64,000 bases of DNA, taken from the NCBI RefSeq assembly GCF_004297105.1, contig NZ_SCVE01000014.1, positions 62,001-126,000 of the forward strand, written 5' to 3'. The position numbers and the translations under genes are program-made. Shown here in pieces: positions 19,475 through 28,367 of the stretch. The notes beneath the pieces are model-generated. The model worked only from the letters and a program-made list of their open reading frames with translations, was not told the DNA's origin and made no database searches. This DNA is from Herbiconiux sp. Lineage in GTDB: Bacteria > Actinomycetota > Actinomycetes > Actinomycetales > Microbacteriaceae. Positions within the stretch are counted from its first letter, which is position 1. Each line of letters starts with the position of its first letter.

Positions 19475-21285
19475 GCGATGCATCCGTGACCGGAGTCGAG
19501 GGCGAAGAGCGCGACGATCTGTCGACCGCCGAGAGCAAGCAGATCCGCGATCGTTCGCTGCGCCTGCTGGGCTCCTTGGTGCGGCCGATGCGCGGCCGGC
19601 TCATCGTCAGCATGATCGCCGTGGTCATCAGCACGGCTTCCCAGGTGGCCGGTCCCGCGATCATCGCCTACGGCATCGACTCGGGCCTGCCCGCCCTGCT
19701 GCAGCAGAACTGGATGCCGGTGGCGCTCGCCGGGGTGGCCTATCTTCTGGCCGGCGTGCTCGGGGCGGTACTCATCGCCTGGTTCACCGTGCTCTCGGCG
19801 CAGATCAGCCAGGCGATCCTGTTCGACCTGCGCCGGCGCGTGTTCCTGCACACCCAGCGACTGAGTCTCGAGTTCCACGAGAGCTACACGTCGGGTCGCA
19901 TCATCTCGCGGCAGACCAGCGACCTCGACGCCATCCGCGAGCTGCTCGACTCGGGCATCAACCAGTTGGTGCAGGGCGTGCTCTACATGGTGTTCACCGC
20001 GGTGGCGCTGTTCCTCCTCGATGCCGAGTCGGGTTTCATCCTGCTGGCCGCGCTCGTGCCGCTCGCGGTGCTCACGCGCTGGTTCCAGGTGCGCTCGCAG
20101 CGGCTCTTCCGCCGCACCCGGGTCGCCTCCGCCCACCTCATCGTGCACTTCGTCGAGACCATGACGGGCATCCGGGCGGTGAAGGCGTTCCGCAAGGAGA
20201 AGCGCAACGAGGTCGAGTTCGGCGGCCTCGTGGAGGACTACCGTCAGACGAACGCCCGCGTCATCAAGCTCTTCGGCATCTACGATCCCGGGCTCGTGCT
20301 GATCGGAAACGTCGCCGTGGCCGTGGTGCTGCTCGTGGGCGGGTTCCGGGTGATCGGCGGCGGCATCGAGGTGGGTGTGCTGCTCGCCGCCGTGCTCTAC
20401 ACGCGACGGTTCTTCGATCCCATGGAAGACATGGCGATGTTCTACAACGGATACCAGAGCGCCACGGCGGCCCTGGAGAAGATCTCCGGCGTACTCGAGG
20501 AGCAGCCGAGCGTGCCCGACCCCGAGCAGCCGGTCGACCTGTGGACGTCGAAGGGTGCCGTGTCGTTCGATGACGTCGCCTTCGGCTACAAGGCAGATCG
20601 ACCCATCCTGCCCGCGTTCGACCTCGCCGTGCCGGCGGGGCAGACCATCGCGCTCGTGGGCTCGACAGGTGCCGGCAAGTCGACGCTCGCCAAGCTGATC
20701 TCGCGGTTCTACGACCCCACTGAGGGGCGGGTCACCCTCGACGGCATCGATCTGCGTGACCTGCACCCGAAAGACCTGCGGCGCGCCATCGTGATGGTCA
20801 CCCAGGAGGCCTACCTGTTCTCGGGTACCGTGGCCGACAACATCGCCATCGGCAAACCGGATGCCACCCGAGAGGAGATCGTCGCGGCGGCCGTCGCCGT
20901 GGGGGCCGACACCTTCATCCGCGGTCTTCCGAACGGTTACGAGACCGACGTGAACAAGCGCGGCGGCCGAGTGTCGGCGGGTCAGCGTCAGTTGATCTCG
21001 TTCGCCCGGGCGTTCCTGGCCGACCCGGCGGTGCTCATCCTCGACGAGGCGACCGCCTCGCTCGACATCCCGAGCGAACGCCTGGTGCAGGATGCTCTGC
21101 AGACCCTGCTCGCCGACCGCACGGCGATCATCATCGCGCACCGGCTGTCGACCGTGTCGATCGCCGATCGCGTGCTCGTGATGGAACGCGGTCGCATCGT
21201 CGAAGACGGAACGCCGGCCGATCTCATCTCGGGAGAGGGGCGATTCGCCCAGCTGCACGCCTCCTGGCGCGAATCCCTGGTCTAA
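19471..21285 (+). CDS. ABC exporter half-transporter, catalytic-site partner
   Basis: A 604-residue exporter half with six helices (about residues 40-320) and an ATPase domain. Walker [12 protein letters not shown], Walker [12 protein letters not shown] with the catalytic Glu, and H-loop IAHRLST are canonical, whereas the signature is RVSAGQRQ instead of LSGGQ. In the dimer this altered signature would face the Asp-type Walker B of the partner, making one degenerate and one active site. Its start overlaps the partner's stop; its stop overlaps the convergent lipoprotein gene by four bases. Confidence 0.9.
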   Translation: MSDASVTGVEGEERDDLSTAESKQIRDRSLRLLGSLVRPMRGRLIVSMIAVVISTASQVAGPAIIAYGIDSGLPALLQQNWMPVALAGVAYLLAGVLGAVLIAWFTVLSAQISQAILFDLRRRVFLHTQRLSLEFHESYTSGRIISRQTSDLDAIRELLDSGINQLVQGVLYMVFTAVALFLLDAESGFILLAALVPLAVLTRWFQVRSQRLFRRTRVASAHLIVHFVETMTGIRAVKAFRKEKRNEVEFGGLVEDYRQTNARVIKLFGIYDPGLVLIGNVAVAVVLLVGGFRVIGGGIEVGVLLAAVLYTRRFFDPMEDMAMFYNGYQSATAALEKISGVLEEQPSVPDPEQPVDLWTSKGAVSFDDVAFGYKADRPILPAFDLAVPAGQTIALVGSTGAGKSTLAKLISRFYDPTEGRVTLDGIDLRDLHPKDLRRAIVMVTQEAYLFSGTVADNIAIGKPDATREEIVAAAVAVGADTFIRGLPNGYETDVNKRGGRVSAGQRQLISFARAFLADPAVLILDEATASLDIPSERLVQDALQTLLADRTAIIIAHRLSTVSIADRVLVMERGRIVEDGTPADLISGEGRFAQLHASWRESLV

Positions 21286-21704
21286 GCGGCCGGAGAGCCG
21301 TATTCCCAAGCGAAGAAGCTCGAGCCAATCCGCGATACGTGCCAGTTGTCTATGCAGGCAACACTGTCAGGGCTGATTTGCTGTGGCCACCATGTGTCAT
21401 CCAAGGGAGCTGTGACGTCAGTGGCGGGCGGATCGCAGGCAGCACCCATGTCTTCGGGGGCCGGGTCATCCCACTTCAGGATGGCATCACCGGTCTCTGC
21501 GTTCTGCTTGATGCGGATCATCACGGCGTCATCGGGCACGAACGATGGGATTGAGATCGTGGCGTTCGGCCCCGATGCATCGGCCTTCGTGGCGTAGAGC
21601 TGCGATTCGACGGGCGGCGTGAGCGCGCTGGCGAGGGTGCAACCGGAGAGTGAGGCGACGAGTGCTGTCGCCGCGATCCCGGCGAGAAGTGCGCGTCGTT
21701 TCAT
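21282..21704 (-). CDS. Small lipoprotein of unknown function
   Basis: A 140-residue protein with a lipoprotein signal peptide: MKRR, a hydrophobic run and the lipobox LSGC with Cys22. The mature part contains a Cys pair (GAACDPP and SVACIDNW) and Trp-rich segments (TWWPQQ, FFAWEYG); I do not recognise the family. It is the last gene of a three-gene operon (acetyltransferase, alkyltransferase-like protein, this gene) in which each stop overlaps the next start by four bases. Its own stop overlaps that of the convergent ABC gene. Confidence 0.75.
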   Translation of the reverse strand: MKRRALLAGIAATALVASLSGCTLASALTPPVESQLYATKADASGPNATISIPSFVPDDAVMIRIKQNAETGDAILKWDDPAPEDMGAACDPPATDVTAPLDDTWWPQQISPDSVACIDNWHVSRIGSSFFAWEYGSPAA

Positions 21705-22081
21705 CGGCTGTGGTCGGTCCTCTCATCATGGGCGCCCGGGTTCGCCGGCTGCCACCGAGCTACAGCGTAGCTGACTGCATAGCCCGGTTCCCGCGAGATC
21801 GCTCGGAGCGGGGTGCCCTCGGTATCGTAGTGCGCCCGGGCGGAGGCCTCGTGGCCGATGGGCGGCAGGCCTCCGGCGCGCACCACCCGCCACCACGGAT
21901 GCGCGTGACCGTAGCGGCGCATGATGCTGCCGACCGCTCGCGCGGCGCGGGTGCCGAGCAGGGCTGCGACGTCGCCGTAGCTCAGCACCATGCCCGGTGG
22001 GATGGAGTCGACCACGTCGAGCACGTCGTCGACGAACGACGGCTGGTCATCGGATGCGCCGGGCTCGCGCCCCGCGGTCAC
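21701..22081 (-). CDS. Alkyltransferase-like protein (ATL, MGMT fold without the reactive Cys)
   Basis: A 126-residue protein of the O6-methylguanine-DNA methyltransferase fold: FVDDVLDVVDSIPPGMVLSYGDVAALLG, then RAVGSIMRR for the recognition helix. Where active MGMT has PCHRV it has HPWWRVVRAGG, so the alkyl-accepting Cys is replaced by Trp. Known ATL proteins bind O6-alkylguanine and hand it to nucleotide excision repair. The GTG start overlaps the stop of the upstream acetyltransferase gene (GTGA), and its own end overlaps the lipoprotein start. Confidence 0.88.
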   Translation of the reverse strand: MTAGREPGASDDQPSFVDDVLDVVDSIPPGMVLSYGDVAALLGTRAARAVGSIMRRYGHAHPWWRVVRAGGLPPIGHEASARAHYDTEGTPLRAISREPGYAVSYAVARWQPANPGAHDERTDHSR

Positions 22082-22530
22082 AGCGGCAGAGCGGCGACCG
22101 TCTCGCCGTACGGCGTCTCGCCCGTGTTCTCGAATCCGAGCTTGGCGAAGAACGCCTCGGGCCCGACCTCGCCGGGCTCGAAGATCACCGTGATGTGGCC
22201 GAATCCCCGCGAGCGCGCCTCATCGGCGAGGGCGAGTACCGCGAAGCGACCCACGCCGTGGCCCTGCGCGGTGGCGGCCACGTTGATGCGCCAGATGCAG
22301 CTGCGGAACTCGACCTCGTGCGCATCCGGATCGAAGTTGCCCATGATGAAGCCGACCACCTCGTCGTCTTCGAGCACCACCCGGGGCCAGGCCGTGACCG
22401 GGTTCACGTAGGCCTCGGCGATGGAGTGCGAGACGGGAGCGACGAACTGCTCCTGCCCGGGCTTCAGCGAGAGCGTGTTCGCCGCGACGATGTTCGATGC
22501 GGACAACTCTTCGAGCCTCAGTTCACCCAT
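22078..22530 (-). CDS. GNAT family acetyltransferase
   Basis: A 150-residue single-domain N-acetyltransferase. It begins GELRLEELSASNIVAAN; the acetyl-CoA site is seen in INVAATAQGHGVGRFAVLALADEARSRG (RxxGxG-type loop) and the late strand-helix AFFAKLGFENTGE. The SpeG/BltD-like spacing around GFIMGNFDP suggests a small amine or spermidine-type substrate, without proof. It heads the operon with the ATL protein and the lipoprotein. TACCCT at 22537-22542 (minus strand) ends six bases before the ATG, so it appears leaderless. Confidence 0.85.
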   Translation of the reverse strand: MGELRLEELSASNIVAANTLSLKPGQEQFVAPVSHSIAEAYVNPVTAWPRVVLEDDEVVGFIMGNFDPDAHEVEFRSCIWRINVAATAQGHGVGRFAVLALADEARSRGFGHITVIFEPGEVGPEAFFAKLGFENTGETPYGETVAALPL

Positions 22531-22536
22531 GGACTC

Positions 22537-22542
22537 AGGGTA
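22537..22542 (-). promoter_or_regulatory. Leaderless -10 hexamer for the GNAT operon
   Basis: Minus-strand TACCCT, six bases upstream of the ATG at 22530. Confidence 0.4.
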
Positions 22543-22588
22543 ACGGCTGCGCAAGGGGCGCGCCAGCGAGTGTGCCGTGAGTGCGGGA

Positions 22589-22612
22589 AAGTATCTCGAT
22601 GTCGAGATACTT
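22589..22612. promoter_or_regulatory. 24-bp palindromic operator candidate upstream of icd
   Basis: Eleven-base arms AAGTATCTCGA and TCGAGATACTT are perfectly complementary around a two-base TG spacer. The palindrome covers the expected -35 region of a promoter whose -10 could be TAAACT (22624-22629), which ends 39 bases before the icd start. Such symmetry suggests a dimeric repressor; the regulator is not identified in the window. Confidence 0.65.
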
Positions 22613-22668
22613 GGGAAAGCGGGTAAACTGGTGGACGGCCCATTTCCGGCGGCTGTTGAGGAGCTGAA

Positions 22669-23886
22669 TTGTCCAAGATCAAGGTTGAAGGCACGGTCGT
22701 CGAACTCGACGGCGACGAGATGACTCGCATCATCTGGCAGGCCATCAAAGACACGCTTATCCACCCGTATCTCGATGTGAACCTCGAGTACTACGACCTC
22801 GGCATCGAACACCGCGACGCCACCGACGACCAGGTCACGATCGACGCGGCCCACGCCATCCAGAAGCACGGCGTCGGCGTCAAGTGCGCCACCATCACGC
22901 CCGATGAGGCGCGTGTGGAGGAGTTCGGCCTGAAGAAGATGTGGAAGTCGCCGAACGGCACCATCCGCAACATCCTCGGCGGCGTCATCTTCCGTGAGCC
23001 CATCATCATCTCGAACATCCCGCGTCTCGTTCCCGGCTGGAACAAGCCGATCATCATCGGCCGTCACGCCTTCGGCGACCAGTACCGCGCCACCGACTTC
23101 GTGTTCAAGGGCAAGGGCAAGCTCACCGTCCAGTTCACCCCCGAAGACGGTTCCGAGCCGCTCAAGTTCGACGTCTACGACGCTCCGGATGACGGCATCG
23201 CGCAGGTGCAGTACAACCAGGATGCCTCGATCCGCGACTTCGCCCGCGCCTCGCTCAACTACGGCCTCACCCGCAACTACCCGGTGTACCTCTCCACGAA
23301 GAACACCATCCTGAAGGCCTACGACGGCCGGTTCAAAGACATCTTCCAGGAGATCTTCGAGACCGAGTTCAAGGAGAAGTTCGACGCCGCGGGCCTCACC
23401 TACGAGCACCGCCTCATCGACGACATGGTCGCGTCGGCCATGAAGTGGGAGGGAGGCTACGTCTGGGCCTGCAAGAACTACGACGGCGACGTGCAGAGCG
23501 ACACCGTGGCCCAGGGCTTCGGCTCGCTCGGCCTCATGACGTCGGTTCTCGCCACCCCGGATGGCAAGGTCGTCGAGGCGGAGGCCGCCCACGGCACCGT
23601 CACCCGGCACTACCGTCAGCACCAGGCCGGCAAGCCCACGTCGACCAACCCGATCGCGTCGATCTACGCGTGGACACGGGGGCTCGCCCACCGCGGCGTG
23701 CTCGACGGCAATCAGGAGCTGATCGACTTCTCGCTCACGCTGGAAGACGTCGTGATCAAGACGGTCGAGTCGGGCAAGATGACGAAAGACCTGGCGCTCC
23801 TCGTGAGCCCCGACCAGCCGTACCAGACCACCGAGGAGTTCCTCGCGACTCTCGATGAGAACCTCAAGGCGCGCATGTCGGCCTAG
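22669..23886 (+). CDS. icd: Isocitrate dehydrogenase (NADP+), dimeric type II
   Basis: Oxidises isocitrate to 2-oxoglutarate in the TCA cycle. The 405-residue protein is of the eukaryote-like homodimeric class: [30 protein letters not shown], the phosphate-binding [19 protein letters not shown] and the NADP-site segment [17 protein letters not shown]. The start is TTG at 22669, supported by GAGGAG seven bases upstream. It is convergent with nagA, with a large nested inverted repeat between them. Confidence 0.95.
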   Translation: MSKIKVEGTVVELDGDEMTRIIWQAIKDTLIHPYLDVNLEYYDLGIEHRDATDDQVTIDAAHAIQKHGVGVKCATITPDEARVEEFGLKKMWKSPNGTIRNILGGVIFREPIIISNIPRLVPGWNKPIIIGRHAFGDQYRATDFVFKGKGKLTVQFTPEDGSEPLKFDVYDAPDDGIAQVQYNQDASIRDFARASLNYGLTRNYPVYLSTKNTILKAYDGRFKDIFQEIFETEFKEKFDAAGLTYEHRLIDDMVASAMKWEGGYVWACKNYDGDVQSDTVAQGFGSLGLMTSVLATPDGKVVEAEAAHGTVTRHYRQHQAGKPTSTNPIASIYAWTRGLAHRGVLDGNQELIDFSLTLEDVVIKTVESGKMTKDLALLVSPDQPYQTTEEFLATLDENLKARMSA

Positions 23887-23903
23887 GTCTCTTTGGTCTG
23901 GTC

Positions 23904-23992
23904 GCGAAGCGGGGCCGGGATATCGCACTCACGCCTCAGGGTTCAGCGGAGCTGAAAGGCGGCGTGAGCACGATGTCCCGGCCCCGCTTCGC
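23904..23992. repeat. Three-tier nested inverted repeat (bidirectional terminator or repeated palindrome)
   Basis: An 89-base cruciform-like element fills the gap between convergent icd and nagA. Outer stem: 17 bases, 23904-23920 with 23976-23992. Next, ATCG with CGAT (23922-23925 / 23971-23974). Middle stem: CTCACGCC with GGCGTGAG (23928-23935 / 23961-23968). Inner stem: TTCAGC-GGA-GCTGAA (23942-23956). It probably terminates both transcripts, but its size and order exceed an ordinary terminator. Confidence 0.8.
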
Positions 23993-23997
23993 TGCGC

Positions 23998-25221
23998 TCA
24001 AGGGAGGGTGCGACCTTCGGCGATCACTCGCTGCGCTTCGTAAGTCTGGCTGAGGAGGACTGCGTCTGCCAGGTAGCCCGGGGAGAGGCGGCCCAGGTCG
24101 TGGGAGCGGCCCAGTACGCGGGCCGGGGTGGACGTGAGGGCTGTTACCGCGGACACCGGGTCGACGCCTGCGGCGATCGACGTGCGGAGGGCGGCGTCCT
24201 GGGTGAGGGTGGAGCCGGCGATGGTGTCGGTGCCGGCCAGGAGCGCTCGGCCGTCTGCGACCTCGACGTCGAGGGTGCCGAGGCGGTAGGGGCCGTCGGG
24301 GGCGCCGGCGGCGGCCATGGCGTCGGTGATGAGGGCGATGCGGCCGGGCGCGGCTCGAAAGGCGGCCTCGAGGGTGGCCGGGTGCACGTGCACGCCGTCC
24401 GCGATGAGCTCGAGGGTCACGCGGTCGTCGTCGATGGCGGCCACGATCGGCCCCGGGTCGCGGTGGTGGATGCCCGGCATCGCGTTGAAGGCATGGGTGA
24501 GGAGAGTGGCTCCCCGGGCGAAGGCCTCGCGGGTCACCTCGAGGGAGGCATCCGTGTGGCCTACGGCCACGACGACGCCCGAGGCCACGAACGTGTCGAT
24601 CGCCTCGAGGGCACCCGGGAGTTCGGGGGCGATCGTGACCTGCACGAGGCGGCCCTCGGATGCTTCGAGCAGCTGCTTCAGCACGTGGCGGGTGGGCACG
24701 CCCAGGAAGTCGGGGTTGTGGGCGCCCTTCCGTGAGGGCGCGAGAAAGGGGCCCTCGAGGTGGGCGCCGAGCACCGTGGGGTCGTCGGCGGCCAGGCGCG
24801 CGATGGCGTCGAGGCTCGCTGCCAGAACGTGCGGCGGATTCGCCACGAGCGAGATCACCGAGCGGGTGGTTCCGTGGGCGCGGTGCTCGGCGAGGGCCGA
24901 GCGGATGGCGTCGGCGCCGTCGTCGAAGGCGAACCCGCCGCCCCCGTGCCCGTGCAGATCGATGAACCCGGGCGTCAGCCAGCCTCCGGCGGCATCCACC
25001 ACCTCGATGGTCGGCGGAGTCGACGGAGAATCGCGATCTGTCGGCGGAACGACGGATGCCGCATCCGTCGTCTCCTCGAACATCCGTCGTTCGCCCTGCA
25101 CGTGGTGTCGCCAGCCGGTGCCGGTGCCCACCGCAGTGATACGGGTGCCCTCGGCGAGCATCCAGAAGTCGTCGACGATACCGTCGGCGTCGAGTTTGCG
25201 GGCTCCGTGGAGGAGGAGCAT
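23998..25221 (-). CDS. nagA: N-acetylglucosamine-6-phosphate deacetylase
   Basis: Removes acetate from GlcNAc-6-phosphate, giving GlcN-6-P for NagB. The 407-residue amidohydrolase shows DLHGHGGGGF (metal-binding His), AHLEGPFL (metal-binding Glu), VGHTDAS, THAFNAM, DGVHVHP and ALITDAMAAAG with the catalytic Asp. ATG at 25221 starts at MLLLHGARK and shares one base with the stop of the upstream yrdB-like gene. It runs opposite to the sugar-uptake operon, from which it is separated only by yrdB and the shared control region. Confidence 0.93.
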   Translation of the reverse strand: MLLLHGARKLDADGIVDDFWMLAEGTRITAVGTGTGWRHHVQGERRMFEETTDAASVVPPTDRDSPSTPPTIEVVDAAGGWLTPGFIDLHGHGGGGFAFDDGADAIRSALAEHRAHGTTRSVISLVANPPHVLAASLDAIARLAADDPTVLGAHLEGPFLAPSRKGAHNPDFLGVPTRHVLKQLLEASEGRLVQVTIAPELPGALEAIDTFVASGVVVAVGHTDASLEVTREAFARGATLLTHAFNAMPGIHHRDPGPIVAAIDDDRVTLELIADGVHVHPATLEAAFRAAPGRIALITDAMAAAGAPDGPYRLGTLDVEVADGRALLAGTDTIAGSTLTQDAALRTSIAAGVDPVSAVTALTSTPARVLGRSHDLGRLSPGYLADAVLLSQTYEAQRVIAEGRTLP

Positions 25222-25583
25222 CACTGGAACTCTTTGCGCCCCGAGATCACACCCGAGATGACGGCCACGACTCCGAACACGGCGGCGATGATCGGCTGGC
25301 CGAGCATGAGCCAGGCGAGTGCGGCCGAGCCCATCACCACGATCTCCACGAGCGCCTTTCCGAAGGCGTCGATGTGGAACACGGCCCGGGGCGAGCGGAA
25401 GAGGCCCCACACCACGATGGCGAAGAGGGGGGTGGCTATGCCGAACGCGATGTTCCACGGGAAAGGCCACGCCGTGAAGCCCCACCACCCGAGGGTGAAG
25501 AAGGTGAACAGCTCGAGCACGAACCTCAGCACGTCGTTGAAGCTGATTCGTGTCGCCGCGGTCTGTTCCTGCACGAAGTCCAT
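25221..25583 (-). CDS. YrdB family (DUF2568) membrane protein
   Basis: A 120-residue protein with four hydrophobic helices, beginning ISFNDVLRFVLELFTFFTLGWWGF and containing FRSPRAVFH and ALVEIVVMGSAALAW, which is the DUF2568/YrdB pattern. Function is unknown. ATG at 25583 is chosen because longer versions would run into non-conserved, Arg-rich sequence. It precedes and overlaps nagA by one base, so both probably share a transcript. Whether it contributes to sugar metabolism cannot be told. Confidence 0.8.
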   Translation of the reverse strand: MDFVQEQTAATRISFNDVLRFVLELFTFFTLGWWGFTAWPFPWNIAFGIATPLFAIVVWGLFRSPRAVFHIDAFGKALVEIVVMGSAALAWLMLGQPIIAAVFGVVAVISGVISGRKEFQ

Positions 25584-25679
25584 GTTAGGCCAGTGGCGCA
25601 CCGTCGGCGGAGCCGGCCGTTGCGGCCGAGCCCAACCCCCGCGAGCCCGCCGCTCATCACGCGGGTCGCGTGTTACGGG

Positions 25680-25748
25680 TTTGTAAAGGATGCGCACAAA
25701 GTCGTCACGAACTCTTGCACGGTGATTGTTCGTACGCTTTACTAACAA
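25680..25748 (+). promoter_or_regulatory. Promoter and two inverted-repeat operator candidates of the ROK regulator
   Basis: TTTGT-N11-ACAAA (25680-25700) and TTGTT-N13-AACAA (25726-25748) are similar A/T-rich dyads in a GC-rich context, as expected for NagC/ROK-type operators. A promoter TTGCAC (25715-25720), 17 bases, TTTACT (25738-25743) would start transcription next to the ATG at 25751, inside the second dyad, which suits autorepression. Confidence 0.45.
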
Positions 25749-25750
25749 AC

Positions 25751-26944
25751 ATGACTGCATCGGAAGTGCAGCGAAGCTCTTCCCGCACCGACACGGCACA
25801 GCCGTATCCGGTTCAGGGCTTCGCACACGGAAAAGCCTTGAGACCGAGCTCCAAGGTGCTCCCCGAGCACGCCCGAGGCCACAACCGCTCGCTCGTTCTG
25901 CAGACCCTCTACCGCGAGGGTGTGCGCAGCCGCGCCGACATCGCCCGCGAGACCGGTCTCACCCGCGTCACCGTGAGCGCCCTGGTGGCCGAACTCATCT
26001 CCGACGGCCTCATCAAGGAGCTCGGTCAGCGCGAGGAGACCCGCCCCGGCAAGCCCGCCACCCTGCTCGATCTCGACCGAAGCGCCTTCGTGATCGTGGG
26101 CCTCGACCTCTCCGAGCACTCCACCTTCTCGGGAGCCCTCCTCGATCTCGACGGCGCCATCAGCGCCCGCGCCGAGGTGGAGCTCGCCGGCAGCACCGGC
26201 GATGATGCGGTGGAGAAGGTCGTCGCCCTCACCCGGCAGCTCGTCGAGCAGGCCACCGCCCCCGTGCTCGGCATCGGCGTGGGATCACCGGGTGTGGTCG
26301 ACCTGGGCGGGGTCGTGCTCTCGGCGCCGAACCTCGGCTGGAACGGGATGCCGCTGCAGAGCATCCTGAACGAGCGCTTCGGCGTGCCGGTGCTCGTGGC
26401 CAACGACGCCAATGCCGCGGTGCTCGCCGAACACAGCTTCGGGGGCGCCGACAGCGACGCGATGCTCATCACCATCGGCCACGGTGTCGGCGCGGGCCTG
26501 CTGCTTGGCGGCACCCCGCTCTACGGTAGCCGTTTCGCCGCCGGCGAGATCGGCCACGTCGTGGTGGGCACCGACGGAGGAGCGGTGTGCGCCTGCGGTA
26601 AGCGCGGCTGCCTCGAGACGTGGCTCAGCATCCCGAATCTCATCACCCGGCTGGAGGGAGCGGATGCGGCCGACCGCGCAGTCGCCCTCCGCGAGGCCGG
26701 CGAACGGCTGGGCATCGCCCTGGCCCCCATCGTGGGCGCGCTCGATCTCAGTGAGATCATCCTGAGCGGCCCCACCGAACTTCTCGACGGGCCCCTCATG
26801 GCCGCCACCGTCGAGACGCTCCGAAACCGGACGATGGCCGAGTTCCACGGCTCTCTTTCGCTTCGGATGACCACGCTCGGGCACGACATCGTCTTGCGCG
26901 GCGCGGCCGTCATGGTCCTCTCCGGCCAGCTCGGGGTCTCCTGA
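25751..26944 (+). CDS. ROK-family transcriptional regulator (NagC/XylR type)
   Basis: A 397-residue repressor. Residues about 35-95 form a winged helix-turn-helix (NRSLVLQTLYREGVRSRADIARETGLTRVTVSALVAEL). The rest is a ROK sugar-binding domain with ILGIGVGSPGVVD-like core, NDANAAVLAE, GEIGHVVVG and the zinc motif CACGKRGCLE. It stands at the head of the GlcNAc operon and divergent from yrdB-nagA, so it probably responds to GlcNAc or a phosphorylated derivative; that effector is inferred. ATG at 25751 matches a leaderless start. Confidence 0.9.
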   Translation: MTASEVQRSSSRTDTAQPYPVQGFAHGKALRPSSKVLPEHARGHNRSLVLQTLYREGVRSRADIARETGLTRVTVSALVAELISDGLIKELGQREETRPGKPATLLDLDRSAFVIVGLDLSEHSTFSGALLDLDGAISARAEVELAGSTGDDAVEKVVALTRQLVEQATAPVLGIGVGSPGVVDLGGVVLSAPNLGWNGMPLQSILNERFGVPVLVANDANAAVLAEHSFGGADSDAMLITIGHGVGAGLLLGGTPLYGSRFAAGEIGHVVVGTDGGAVCACGKRGCLETWLSIPNLITRLEGADAADRAVALREAGERLGIALAPIVGALDLSEIILSGPTELLDGPLMAATVETLRNRTMAEFHGSLSLRMTTLGHDIVLRGAAVMVLSGQLGVS

Positions 26945-26978
26945 CGGAACCCTCGCATCACAGCAGTAACCCGCAGTA

Positions 26979-26997
26979 CCCATCGCCCTAGGAAAGG
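26979..26997 (+). repeat. First copy of a 16-base intergenic repeat in the sugar operon
   Basis: CCCATCGCCCTAGGAA followed by AGG, just before the binding-protein gene; its AGGAAAGG end serves as the ribosome site. An identical 16-base core recurs at 28368-28383 before the first permease gene. Confidence 0.7.
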
Positions 26998-27006
26998 TTG
27001 AACACA

Positions 27007-28287
27007 ATGAGGAAGACGACACTCGCTGTCACCGCCCTCGGCCTCACGGCAGCGCTCGCGCTCGCCGGATGCGCCGGTGGCACCACGTCGGGCGGCGATT
27101 CCGCCGCGAGCTCCACCGGCGACATCCGCGTCTGGCTGAACGGCACCGACACCCCGCAGGATGCGCGCGACTACCTGAAGACCACGTTCGAGAGCGAGAA
27201 CCCCGGTTCGACGCTCACCATCGAGGAGCAGTCGTGGACGGGCCTCGTCGACAAGCTCACCACGAACCTCTCGGGCTCCGACAGCCCCGACGTGGTCGAG
27301 GTGGGCAACACCCAGGCCGCCGCCTTCACGTCGGCCGGTGCGTTCCTCGACCTGAGCGACCAGTACGACTCGCTCGGCGGCAGCGACCTGCTGCCCGGCT
27401 TCGTCGAGGCCGGATCGTATGACGGAAAGTTCTTCGCCGCCCCCTACTACTCCGGCGCCCGCCTGGTGTTCTACAAGAAGGACCTGCTCGCGAACGCCGG
27501 ACTGACGGTGCCCACCACGCTCGACGAGTACGTGTCGAACGGTGTCGCGCTCGCCGCCGCCAACCCCGGCGTCTCGGGCATCTACTTCCCCGGCCAGGAC
27601 TGGTACAACGCCCTGCCCTACATCTGGGAGGCGGGCGGCGAGATCGCCACCCAGGACGGGGACACCTGGACCTCGTCGTTCTCGAGCCCCGAGTCGATCA
27701 AGGGCCTCGAGCAGGTGCAGGAGGTCATGACCAAAGCCTCCGTCGCACCGAAGGACGGCAATGAGACCGACCCGCAGGTTCCGTTCTGCGAGGGAACCGT
27801 GGCGAACCTCTCCGCTCCGAGCTGGGTGAAGGGCTCCATCCTCGCCCCCCTCGATTCGAAGGCCCCCGGATGCCCCGACCAGGAGTCGAACCTCGGTGTC
27901 TACGCCCTCCCCGGCGCTGACGGCGGCGCGGCCCACGTCTTCGCCGGCGGTTCCAACATCGCGGTGTCGGCGAACTCGGCTCACCCCGATCTCGCCGAGA
28001 AGGCGCTCGCCATCATGCTGAGCGACGACTACCAGACGATCCTCGGCAAGGCGGGCCTCGTGCCGGCCAAGCTCTCGCTCGCCTCGACCCTCGGAACGGA
28101 TGACGTCGCCAAGGCCATCGCCGAGGCCGCCGCCAACGCCAAGCTCACCCCGGCCTCGCCGAAGTGGGCCGATGTCGAGGCCTCCGGCGCCCTGCAGGAC
28201 TTCTTCGTGTCGATCGGGGAGGGCGGCGACGTCACGAGCCTCGCCAAGGCGCTCGACGAGAAGATCGACGGCATCCTCAACTCCTAG
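27007..28287 (+). CDS. Sugar ABC transporter substrate-binding lipoprotein
   Basis: Extracytoplasmic receptor of 426 residues, family 1 (extracellular solute-binding). Signal peptide with lipobox LALAGC (Cys near residue 18), then a GGTTSGGDSAAS linker and IRVWLNGTDTPQDARDYLKTTFE, DKLTTNLSGSDSPDVVEVGN and FFAAPYYSGARLVFYKKDLL. Context (NagZ, GlcNAc kinase, nagA, nagB) suggests GlcNAc-containing di- or oligosaccharides such as chitobiose or muropeptide fragments. ATG at 27007 is preferred over TTG at 26998 because AGGAAAGG is nine bases upstream. Confidence 0.9.
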   Translation: MRKTTLAVTALGLTAALALAGCAGGTTSGGDSAASSTGDIRVWLNGTDTPQDARDYLKTTFESENPGSTLTIEEQSWTGLVDKLTTNLSGSDSPDVVEVGNTQAAAFTSAGAFLDLSDQYDSLGGSDLLPGFVEAGSYDGKFFAAPYYSGARLVFYKKDLLANAGLTVPTTLDEYVSNGVALAAANPGVSGIYFPGQDWYNALPYIWEAGGEIATQDGDTWTSSFSSPESIKGLEQVQEVMTKASVAPKDGNETDPQVPFCEGTVANLSAPSWVKGSILAPLDSKAPGCPDQESNLGVYALPGADGGAAHVFAGGSNIAVSANSAHPDLAEKALAIMLSDDYQTILGKAGLVPAKLSLASTLGTDDVAKAIAEAAANAKLTPASPKWADVEASGALQDFFVSIGEGGDVTSLAKALDEKIDGILNS

Positions 28288-28321
28288 GAGGAGGCGGAGG
28301 ATCCGCTCGACAGAGTGAAAA

Positions 28322-28359
28322 CCCGACGGTGGCCGTGCGCCAACACGGCCACCGTCGGG
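28322..28359 (+). terminator. Hairpin between the binding-protein and permease genes
   Basis: Sixteen-base perfect stem (28322-28337 with 28344-28359) and six-base loop. In an operon that continues with permeases, such a hairpin usually lets the binding protein be made in excess, by partial termination or by protecting the upstream mRNA. Confidence 0.7.
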
Positions 28360-28367
28360 CCCAGATG

